Assembly (NCBI RefSeq): GCF_021556475.1
Contig: NZ_JAKGBZ010000001.1
Coordinates: forward strand, 124,001 to 188,000
DNA: 64,000 bases
Direction: 5' to 3'
Origin: Acidiphilium iwatense
GTDB taxonomy: Bacteria; Pseudomonadota; Alphaproteobacteria; Acetobacterales; Acetobacteraceae
A program made the position numbers and the translations under genes. Below the pieces are notes generated by a model. It was given only the letters and a program-made list of their open reading frames with translations, was not told the origin of the DNA and did not search any database. Below are positions 57,610-64,000 of the stretch, piece after piece. How positions within the stretch are numbered: position 1 is the first letter of the stretch; each line of letters starts with the position of its first letter.

Positions 57610-57724
57610 AGATCGCCTCCGCCGGGGTGGGCAAGCAAAACGGCACCTGTCTCTTGTATTTTCCCGGCCGCGCCATATCCTTCGGCAGGGTTCCCGATGC
57701 AAAAATAAAATGGGGTTGTCGATC

Positions 57725-60040
57725 ATGGTAAAATTCGGAATTGCGCAGCCGGTCAAGCGGGTCGAGGATTCGCGGCTGCTCAAGGGCGCGGGCCGCTATA
57801 CCGACGACGTGCCGGCCAACGGCGCGCTGCGCCTGCATGTTGTGCGCTCGCCCCATGCCGCGGCGGTCATCGCCGGGATCGACGTCAGTGCGGCGAGGGC
57901 GATGCCGGGCGTGGTCGCGGTGATCACCGCCGCCGATCTCGCCGCCGAGGGGATCGGGGCGATTCCCTGCGTCATCCCGCTGGCCAATCAGGACGGCTCG
58001 CCGCGGGCGAACGCGGACTGGCCGGTGCTGGCGCGGGGCGTGGTGCGCCATGTCGGCGAGCCGGTCGCCTTTGTCGTCGCCGAGACCATCCAGGCCGCGC
58101 GCGACGCCGCCGAGGCGGTGGAGGTGACCTATGAGACGAAGCCGTCAGTCACCGAACTGTCCCGCGCGATGGATGGGGATGTGCCCCTGGTGTGGGACGA
58201 CGTGCCGCGCAACCTTGTGTTCGACTGGGCGGTGGGCGATGCCCAAGCGGCCGATGCGCTGTTCAAGCAGGCCGCGCACGTGACGAGGCTCCGCGTGGTG
58301 AACAACCGGATCGTGGTCAATTCGATGGAGCCGCGCGCCGCCCGCGCCGAATACGATGCCGCGACCGGCCGCTGGACCCTGACCTCCGGCACCCAGAGCG
58401 TCTGGATGCTCAAGGACATCCTCAGCCAGGCGGTCTTCAAGGTCGCTCCCGACAAATTCCGGGTGATCACACCCGATGTCGGCGGCGGATTCGGCATGAA
58501 ATTCTTCGTCTATCCCGAGCACGTCATGGTCTGTTATGCCGCGCGCAAATTCGGCCGGGCGGTGAAATGGATCGCCGATCGCGGCGAGGCGTTCCTGTCC
58601 GACACCCATGGCCGCGACCACGTGACCGAGGGCGAATTGGCACTCGACGCGGCAGGGAAATTTCTTGCCCTGCGGGTGCGCGACATCGCCAATATGGGCG
58701 CCTATCTGTCGAATTTCGCGCCGCTCGTCCCCACCGTCGCCGGCACCAAGGTGCTCGCCAGTGTCTACGGCTTCAAGGCGGTCCATGCCCAGGTCTCCGG
58801 CGTGCTGACCCATACCGTGCCGGTCGACGCCTATCGCGGCGCCGGGCGGCCGGAGAGCAATTACCTGGTCGAACGGCTGATCGATGCGGCGGCGCGCGAG
58901 ATCGGTGCGGACCGGGCGGAACTGCGCCGGCACAATTTCGTCCCGTCGAGCGCGATGCCGTATCGCTCGGCGCTGAACGAGATTTACGATTCGGGCGATT
59001 TTCATAAAGTGCTGGACCGGGCGCTCGACGTGATGGACTGGAAGGGTTTCCCGGCGCGGCGCGCCCGCTCGGCGGCGGAGCAAAAACGGCGCGGCATCGG
59101 CATGGCCTATTACCTGGAGGCGACCGGCGGAGCGCCGGAGGAACGGGCCGAAATCCGCTTCACCCGCGACGGTTTCGTCGATGTGTTCGTCGGCACCCAA
59201 TCGACCGGGCAGGGGCATGAGACCGCCTATGTCCAGTTGGTCGGCGACCGGCTGGGCATCGACGCGGAACGCATCCGCGTCCGCCAGGGCGATAGCGATG
59301 CGATTCCGAGCGGCGGTGGCACCGGCGGCGCGCGCAGCCTGTATTCCGAGGGCCAGGCGATCGCGCTGACCACCGCGAGCATCATCGAAAAGGGCAGAAA
59401 GGCGGCGGCCGACATGCTGGAGGCGGCGGTGGCCGACATCGTGTTCGAAGCCGGCGCGTTCAAGATCGTCGGCACCGACCGGCAGGTCGATATCATTTCG
59501 CTCGCCGGAACCCTGCATGACGCGGACGGCAACGCGCTGGATACGGCGGAGATCGCGGCCATCGAGAAACATACCTTCCCGAATGGCTGTCATATCGCCG
59601 AGGTCGAGGTCGACCCCGAAACCGGGGTGGTTTCGGTGCTGCGCTATCTGGTGTGCGACGATGTGGGGACCATCGTGAACCCGATGATCGTGCGCGGCCA
59701 GGTGCATGGCGGCGTGGCGCAGGGGCTCGGCCAGGCGCTGCTGGAAAACACCGCCTATGACCCGGAAAGCGGCCAGCTCATGTCCGGCAGCCTGATGGAC
59801 TACGCCCTGCCGCGCGCCGACGATGTGCCGGATATCGAGGTCGAGTTCGTCGAAATTCCCTGCGCGTCCAACCCGCTCGGCGTGAAGGGCGCGGGCGAGG
59901 CCGGCGCGGTGGGTTCGCCGCCGGCCCTGATCAACGCGGTGATCGACGCGCTGGCCGAGGACGGGGTGCGCGGCATCGACATGCCGGCGACGCCGGAGCG
60001 TATCTGGCAGGCGATTTCCAGTGTAAGACAGGCGGCGTGA
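57725..60040 (+). CDS. Xanthine dehydrogenase-family molybdenum subunit
   Basis: A 771-aa large subunit of the molybdenum hydroxylases (CoxL/XdhA-like). It has FGIAQPVKRVEDSRLLKGAGRYTDDV, the Mo-pterin motif VGGGFGMKFFVYPEH, the loop VDAYRGAGRPESNYLVERLID and the catalytic Glu in GVKGAGEAGAVGSPPALINAV. The loop lacks the AYxCSFR of true CO dehydrogenase, so an aldehyde or aromatic-type hydroxylase is more likely. No small FeS or FAD subunit gene flanks it, which is unusual. ATG 57725 or 57710 are both possible starts. Confidence 0.88.
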   Translation: MVKFGIAQPVKRVEDSRLLKGAGRYTDDVPANGALRLHVVRSPHAAAVIAGIDVSAARAMPGVVAVITAADLAAEGIGAIPCVIPLANQDGSPRANADWPVLARGVVRHVGEPVAFVVAETIQAARDAAEAVEVTYETKPSVTELSRAMDGDVPLVWDDVPRNLVFDWAVGDAQAADALFKQAAHVTRLRVVNNRIVVNSMEPRAARAEYDAATGRWTLTSGTQSVWMLKDILSQAVFKVAPDKFRVITPDVGGGFGMKFFVYPEHVMVCYAARKFGRAVKWIADRGEAFLSDTHGRDHVTEGELALDAAGKFLALRVRDIANMGAYLSNFAPLVPTVAGTKVLASVYGFKAVHAQVSGVLTHTVPVDAYRGAGRPESNYLVERLIDAAAREIGADRAELRRHNFVPSSAMPYRSALNEIYDSGDFHKVLDRALDVMDWKGFPARRARSAAEQKRRGIGMAYYLEATGGAPEERAEIRFTRDGFVDVFVGTQSTGQGHETAYVQLVGDRLGIDAERIRVRQGDSDAIPSGGGTGGARSLYSEGQAIALTTASIIEKGRKAAADMLEAAVADIVFEAGAFKIVGTDRQVDIISLAGTLHDADGNALDTAEIAAIEKHTFPNGCHIAEVEVDPETGVVSVLRYLVCDDVGTIVNPMIVRGQVHGGVAQGLGQALLENTAYDPESGQLMSGSLMDYALPRADDVPDIEVEFVEIPCASNPLGVKGAGEAGAVGSPPALINAVIDALAEDGVRGIDMPATPERIWQAISSVRQAA

Positions 60041-60459
60041 TTCACTTGGTCAAGCTCGCGGTGGGGGTGAAGGATGTCGGCCATCTGGCCGAGATCCAGC
60101 GCCGCCGCGCGCAAGCCGAGCCGCCGCTGCGCCACCGGACCCGCTCGATGCCGAAACGCGCGGATGAGCTGCGGAATGGCGGCTCGATCTATTGGGTGGT
60201 CGGAGGGCTCGTTATCGTGCGGCAGCGCGTGCTGGACGTGACCCTCGATGCATGGGACGATGGCTCGCCTTGCGCCGGGCTGGTGCTCGACCCCGCGCTG
60301 GTGCGGGTCGCGGCGCGGCCGATGCGGCCGTTTCAGGGCTGGCGCTATCTGGCACCGGAGGATGCGCCGATGGATATCACGCGGGACGCGGCGACAATCG
60401 AAGACAAGCTGCCGCCCGAATTGCGGCGCGATCTGCGCGCGCTGGCGTTGCTGCCATGA
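60037..60459 (+). CDS. DUF1489-family protein
   Basis: A 140-aa protein of the alphaproteobacterial DUF1489 family: MIHLVKLAVGVKDVGHLAEIQRRRAQAEPPLRHRTRSMPKRADEL, then GGSIYWVVGGLVIVRQRVLDV and PFQGWRYLAPEDAPMDI. No function is established. It begins with GTG overlapping the stop of the molybdenum enzyme gene and its own stop overlaps the next gene (ATGA), so all three are coupled. Confidence 0.85.
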   Translation: MIHLVKLAVGVKDVGHLAEIQRRRAQAEPPLRHRTRSMPKRADELRNGGSIYWVVGGLVIVRQRVLDVTLDAWDDGSPCAGLVLDPALVRVAARPMRPFQGWRYLAPEDAPMDITRDAATIEDKLPPELRRDLRALALLP

Positions 60460-61286
60460 CCGATTTTGCCGAATTGCGGGCAAAATTGCCGAAAAAACTG
60501 CCCTGGACGCCGGTGACAGTGCCGGTGGTGCGGATGACCGGCGTGATCGCGCCACGCGAGGCGGCGGTCAATCTCGACCGTTTCTCCGGCGCGCTGACGC
60601 GTGGGTTCAGCACGGCGAAAGCGGGCGAGAAACTGCTGATCCTGGCGATCGAAAGCCCCGGCGGATCGCCGGTGCAGTCGGATCTGATCGGCCGGTTCAT
60701 CCGCCGCAAGGCGGGTGAGACCGGGGTGCGGGTGGTCGCGGTGATCGGCGATGTCGGGGCGTCGGGCGGCTACTGGATCGCCTGCGCGGCGGACGAGATT
60801 CTCGCCAATCCGATGAGCATCGTCGGCTCGATCGGGGTGATCGGCGGCGGGTTCGGCGTGCCGGAACTGATCGGCCGCCTGGGCATCGAGCGGCGCATCG
60901 TGACGGCGGGTTCCAACAAAATGCGCAACGACCCGTTCGCGCCGGCGCGGCCCGAGGACGAGCAATTCACGCGCGCATTGCTCGACGATATCCATGCCGG
61001 GTTCAAGGCGTGGGTGCGCGAGCGGCGCGGTGCGGCGATCGACGGGCATGAGGACGCGATTTTCGATGGCTCCTACATGCTGGGCGAGCGGGCGAAATCG
61101 CTTGGCCTGATCGACGGGTTCGGCGATGTGCGGAGCGTGATCGCCGAGCGGTTCGGCGCCAAGGCAAGACCCGATTTCATCGGGCCGAAGAAGCGGTTCA
61201 GCCTGCTGCGCCTGCTCGGGCGCGGTGCGGGGGCGGAGATTCTGAACGCGATCGAGGCCGAGGCGATGAAGGCGCGGCTGCGTTAG
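60456..61286 (+). CDS. S49-family serine peptidase (SppA/SohB-like)
   Basis: A 276-aa peptidase of the signal-peptide-peptidase type. The nucleophilic Ser is in IGDVGASGGYWIACAADEI, and the catalytic Lys probably lies in YMLGERAKSLGLIDGFGD. A Gly-rich SIGVIGGGFGVPELIGRLG follows. There is no obvious N-terminal membrane anchor, so it may be cytosolic or loosely membrane-bound. It is the third gene in the chain with DUF1489. It probably degrades leftover signal peptides or small proteins. Confidence 0.88.
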   Translation: MTDFAELRAKLPKKLPWTPVTVPVVRMTGVIAPREAAVNLDRFSGALTRGFSTAKAGEKLLILAIESPGGSPVQSDLIGRFIRRKAGETGVRVVAVIGDVGASGGYWIACAADEILANPMSIVGSIGVIGGGFGVPELIGRLGIERRIVTAGSNKMRNDPFAPARPEDEQFTRALLDDIHAGFKAWVRERRGAAIDGHEDAIFDGSYMLGERAKSLGLIDGFGDVRSVIAERFGAKARPDFIGPKKRFSLLRLLGRGAGAEILNAIEAEAMKARLR

Positions 61287-61334
61287 GTCGGCTTTAAGAG
61301 TGACCGGTGAAGCAAGCTTCTGCCTACGCCCAAT

Positions 61335-61437
61335 GTCATTGCGAGAAGCGAAGCGCCGAAGCAATCCAGAAATTCTTGAGCATTTTTCCGAAAATGTGGA
61401 TTGCTTCCGCCGGCGCTTCGCTTGGCATCGCAATGAC
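61335..61437. repeat. Palindromic dispersed element (103 bp)
   Basis: The left arm 61335-61368 and the right arm ending at 61437 pair almost fully: GTCATTGCGA with TCGCAATGAC, AGCGAAGCGCCG with CGGCGCTTCGCT, and AAGCAATCCA with TGGATTGCTT. The left arm is identical over 34 bases to 42470-42503 in the sox operon. A further partial right-arm copy lies at 61450-61487. No transposase is present, so the element is a REP/MITE-like repeat of a kind common in proteobacteria. Confidence 0.8.
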
Positions 61438-61550
61438 GGCGTTGGGGTGTGGATCGCTTCGCCGGCTTCGGCCTCCTCGCGATGACGGGGTTTGTATCGC
61501 GTGGCGGGCCGGTCTTGCCCAATCGCGTCGGATCGGGCGATGATGCGGTC

Positions 61551-62033
61551 ATGACAGAGAACGGAACAACTGAAGACTCGCCGATGCTCGTCGCCGATCC
61601 GGTGCGGCCCGAGGAAACCGGGCTTTTGCTCGATATGGCGCGGACGTTTCATAGCGAGGACGGGCATCCGATGGATGCGGCGGCCGAAGCGGCGACGCGG
61701 GCGAGCGTGACCGGCGAGGGTCATGCGGCGCTCGCGCCGACCTGGCTGCTGCGCCATGAGGGCAGGGTGGTCGGTTATTTCGTGCTCTCGCTCGGCTACA
61801 GCCCGGAGCATGGCGGGCTCGATGCCTTCATCGACGATATTTTTCTGGTTCCAGACATTCGGGGTCGCGGCTTGGGCCGCGCGGCGCTCGGTTGCGCGGT
61901 CGAGTCGGCGCGCGCGCGGGGCGCGCGGGTGCTGATGCTGGAGGTCGAGAAACACAACGACCGCGCCTATCGGCTCTATGCAAGCGAAGGCTTCGTCGAT
62001 ACCGGGCGGCGACTAATGTACCGTCATTTATAG
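61551..62033 (+). CDS. GNAT-family N-acetyltransferase
   Basis: A 160-aa acetyltransferase with the acetyl-CoA motif DDIFLVPDIRGRGLGRAALGCAV followed by LMLEVEKHNDRAYRLYASEGFVDTGRRLMYRHL. It resembles the aminoglycoside/RimI-like group in layout. The ATG at 61551 follows a region carrying repeat arms; an upstream in-frame extension would translate that repeat and is rejected. The substrate is not known. It stands alone between the S49 peptidase and the S53 peptidase. Confidence 0.85.
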   Translation: MTENGTTEDSPMLVADPVRPEETGLLLDMARTFHSEDGHPMDAAAEAATRASVTGEGHAALAPTWLLRHEGRVVGYFVLSLGYSPEHGGLDAFIDDIFLVPDIRGRGLGRAALGCAVESARARGARVLMLEVEKHNDRAYRLYASEGFVDTGRRLMYRHL

Positions 62034-62123
62034 AAACATTAAAGCGAGGTCACGGGACGGTTTGCGCTTGCCGATCCGGCGCGTCCTCCGCCATGGTGCG
62101 GGGTGAATAACCAGGAGATGACG

Positions 62124-63668
62124 ATGGCCGATCCACGCTATGTTCCGTTTCCCGACAGCCACCACGAGGCGCCGCGCAATGCGCGCCGCATCGGCAGGCT
62201 CGACGATGGCGAGCGCGTGGAGGCAAGCGTCTATGTGAAGCCACGGCCGGCAACGGCGGGGCTAGACTCGCATGAGGCGGTGCTGGAAGATCGCGCGCGG
62301 CGTCACGCGCCGGATATCGACAGGATCAGGCATTTCGCGGCGGATCATGAATTTGACGTGATCGAGGCGGATGCGCGGCGCCGGCTGGTGCGGCTTTCCG
62401 GCACGGCGGGGGCGATGCGCGCGGCGTTCGGCGCCGAACTGCACTGGTTCGAGGGCGGGGGCGCGCGGTTCCGCGGCTATACCGGGGCGCTGCAGCTGCG
62501 CGCGGATATCGCCGATATCGTGGAATCGGTGCTCGGGCTGGATACCAGGCCGGTGGCAAAGCCGCGCCTGCGGATAATGCTGCCGGCGCAGGCGGGGGCT
62601 GCCTATCTGCCCAATCAGGTCGGCGGGTTCTACGGGATTCCGACCACGCCGACCGGTGCGGGCGAGTGCATCGCGATCATCGAACTGGGCGGCGGGTATC
62701 ACCAGAGCGACATCACCGCCGCGTTCGGCGCGATGGGGCTGACGCCGCCAACCGTGGTCGCGGTGAGCGTGGACGGCGCGACCAATGCGCCCAGCACGGC
62801 GAATTCGGCGGATGGCGAGGTCGGGCTGGACATTCAGGTGGCGGGCGGCATCGCGCCGGGGGCGAAGCTCGCGGTGTATTTCACGCCCAACAGCGATGCC
62901 GGGTTCGCCGATGCGATCACCCGGGCCGCGACCGATGCGGTCAACAAGCCGTCGGTGATGTCGATCAGTTGGGGCGGCCCGGAATCGGGGTATTCCACGC
63001 AGGGCCGCACCACGCTGAACACCGCGTTGCAGGACGCGGCGAATGCCGGGGTGACGGTGACGGTCGCATCGGGCGACAATCTGGCGACCGACGGGGTTTC
63101 GGACGGCGCGGTGCATATCGATTTTCCGGCGGCGAGCCCCTATGTGGTCGGCTGCGGTGGCACCAGCATCACCGTGTTGGGCGGCGCGATCACCGCCGAG
63201 ACGGTATGGAACAGCGGTGCGAACGGCACCGGTGGCGGGATTTCCACCGTGTTCCCGGTGCCGTCGTTCCAGTCCGGGGTGAAACTGCCGGCGAATGTCA
63301 GTACCGGCGGCACCGGGCGCGGGGTGCCGGATGTCGCGGCCGATGCCGATCCGGCGACCGGGTTTCAGGTAATTGTCGATGGGCAGAATTTCGTCGCCGG
63401 CGGCACCAGCGCGGTCGCACCGCTCTGGGCCGGGTTTTTCGCCCTGGTCAATGCGGCGCGCGGATCGCGGCTGGGGTTCGTGAACCCGGCGCTCTATGCG
63501 AACGCGGCGGGGTTCCGGGAAATCACCACCGGCAATAACAAGCCGGCGGGATCGAACCTGGGTTACAGCGCGGGGCCGGGCTGGAATGCCTGCGCCGGGC
63601 TGGGCGCGATGCTCGGCGCGAAATTGTTTGCCGCGCTGAAGGCGGCGAAGGGCTCGCCGGTGGCGTGA
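62124..63668 (+). CDS. S53-family peptidase (sedolisin/kumamolisin type)
   Basis: A 514-aa serine-carboxyl peptidase. A pro-domain (about 30-145, ending near VLGLDTRPV) precedes a catalytic domain with Glu232 and Asp236 (DGEVGLDIQ), oxyanion Asp318 (ASGDNL) and Ser429 (GGTSAVAP). The C-terminal calcium loop reads GPGWNACAGLG, with Asn where most members have Asp. Such enzymes work at acid pH. No signal peptide is visible, although one is usual for exported relatives. CAGGAG before ATG 62124 decides the start. Confidence 0.9.
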   Translation: MADPRYVPFPDSHHEAPRNARRIGRLDDGERVEASVYVKPRPATAGLDSHEAVLEDRARRHAPDIDRIRHFAADHEFDVIEADARRRLVRLSGTAGAMRAAFGAELHWFEGGGARFRGYTGALQLRADIADIVESVLGLDTRPVAKPRLRIMLPAQAGAAYLPNQVGGFYGIPTTPTGAGECIAIIELGGGYHQSDITAAFGAMGLTPPTVVAVSVDGATNAPSTANSADGEVGLDIQVAGGIAPGAKLAVYFTPNSDAGFADAITRAATDAVNKPSVMSISWGGPESGYSTQGRTTLNTALQDAANAGVTVTVASGDNLATDGVSDGAVHIDFPAASPYVVGCGGTSITVLGGAITAETVWNSGANGTGGGISTVFPVPSFQSGVKLPANVSTGGTGRGVPDVAADADPATGFQVIVDGQNFVAGGTSAVAPLWAGFFALVNAARGSRLGFVNPALYANAAGFREITTGNNKPAGSNLGYSAGPGWNACAGLGAMLGAKLFAALKAAKGSPVA

Positions 63669-64000
63669 CGCTCCGCGCGATGACATGACCCGTCATGGAT
63701 CGGCGTCATTGATTTGGATGGAGACGGGCATGCCGTGCAGCAGACCGAGCGGCGCGGCGGCGGCTTCGATATCGTCGGCGTGTTTGGACATGCTTCCCAG
63801 AAAAACGCAGTGCTCGTTGACAATTATCGGCGCGTGCGCTCTTTGATTATAACGTTTTCTCTCCATTGGCTGAGCAGATGGGCTCAACTCGTCCACAACC
63901 CGCTTGAGAACAAAAATGGACGACCCGCTTCTAACGCTCAAAACGCTCTCGAACAACACTCACTATATTCGCGATTTTTATTATCGGATGATTCTAGGAT
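63669..64000. other. End region of the window
   Basis: Apart from a short doubtful reading frame (63693-63866, minus) nothing is recognised. The composition falls from GC-rich to AT-rich after about 63820, unlike the preceding genes; a boundary of a different region or a large intergenic space may begin here. Confidence 0.4.
63693..63866 (-). CDS. Doubtful small protein or gene remnant
   Basis: A 57-aa frame starting at ATG 63866. The C-terminal half (SKHADDIEAAAAPLGLLHGMPVSIQINDADP) has GC-rich third positions like real genes here, while the N-terminal half (MERKRYNQRAHAPIIVNE) is AT-rich and basic. No family is recognised. It may be a small gene or the tail of a decayed one. Confidence 0.25.
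   Translation of the reverse strand: MERKRYNQRAHAPIIVNEHCVFLGSMSKHADDIEAAAAPLGLLHGMPVSIQINDADP

Noticed and set aside
58145-59707. 520-codon minus-strand frame inside the molybdenum enzyme gene
   Set aside because: Antisense artefact; the plus strand has all cofactor motifs.
57725-60040. Aerobic CO dehydrogenase large subunit CoxL
   Set aside because: The active-site loop is AYRGAGRPE instead of the CoxL AYxCSFR, and the coxM and coxS genes are absent.

Overview
The window is GC-rich chromosomal DNA from an alphaproteobacterium. The sets of GyrA, CoaD, YajC, DUF815, DUF1489 and a complete sox operon, together with an acid-type sedolisin peptidase and many outer-membrane uptake genes, suggest an acidophilic or sulfur-oxidising member of the Acetobacteraceae. 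That placement is inference; no rRNA or marker set was compared. No CRISPR array, prophage, transposase or rRNA was seen. One tRNA (Lys, TTT) is present.

Region 1-2.9 kb holds housekeeping genes: the end of guaB, an rsmB-type RNA methyltransferase, a GNAT enzyme and a GFA-fold protein. Region 2.9-19.3 kb, almost all on the minus strand, is an unusually complete trans-envelope import locus. In transcription order it has tonB, TonB-dependent receptor 2, receptor 1, two paralogous peptide-type binding proteins, two permeases, a fused two-domain ATPase, exbB, exbD and xerC. Several junctions are ATGA overlaps, so the energising motor (ExbBD) is translationally coupled to the inner-membrane ABC transporter. 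The receptors are recent tandem copies sharing a 947-bp block with no differences.

Region 19.5-30.7 kb is mostly housekeeping: DUF815 ATPase, yajC, a TMEM175-like channel, sodB, a squalene/phytoene-synthase-fold protein, a TDT-family transporter, a universal stress protein, an outer-membrane channel, gyrA-coaD-cyclophilin, and tRNA-Lys.

Region 30.9-37.0 kb is a catabolic island. A three-gene split nitrile hydratase or thiocyanate hydrolase is read divergently from a TetR regulator, outer-membrane channel, amidase and MFS transporter, around overlapping promoters with repeated GAATTAAT motifs. Region 38.0-46.0 kb is a thiosulfate-oxidation (sox) operon in the order C-D-X-Y-Z-A-(K-like)-B, followed by two exported DsrE-family proteins flanking a diiron metallo-beta-lactamase-fold protein. 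Its promoter overlaps a perfect 9-bp inverted repeat. If the hydratase acts on thiocyanate, the sulfur released could be linked to the sox system; this is a hypothesis.

Region 46.0-57.6 kb carries an MFS transporter, two sugar-type ABC importers with single-domain ATPases, a NUDIX hydrolase, an Atm1-type exporter and an ArsR/DUF2087 regulator. Region 57.7-64 kb carries an orphan xanthine-dehydrogenase-family molybdenum subunit, DUF1489, an S49 peptidase, a GNAT enzyme and an S53 peptidase without a signal peptide. Short palindromic repeat elements sit in the sox operon, after the cyclophilin gene and before the second GNAT gene.
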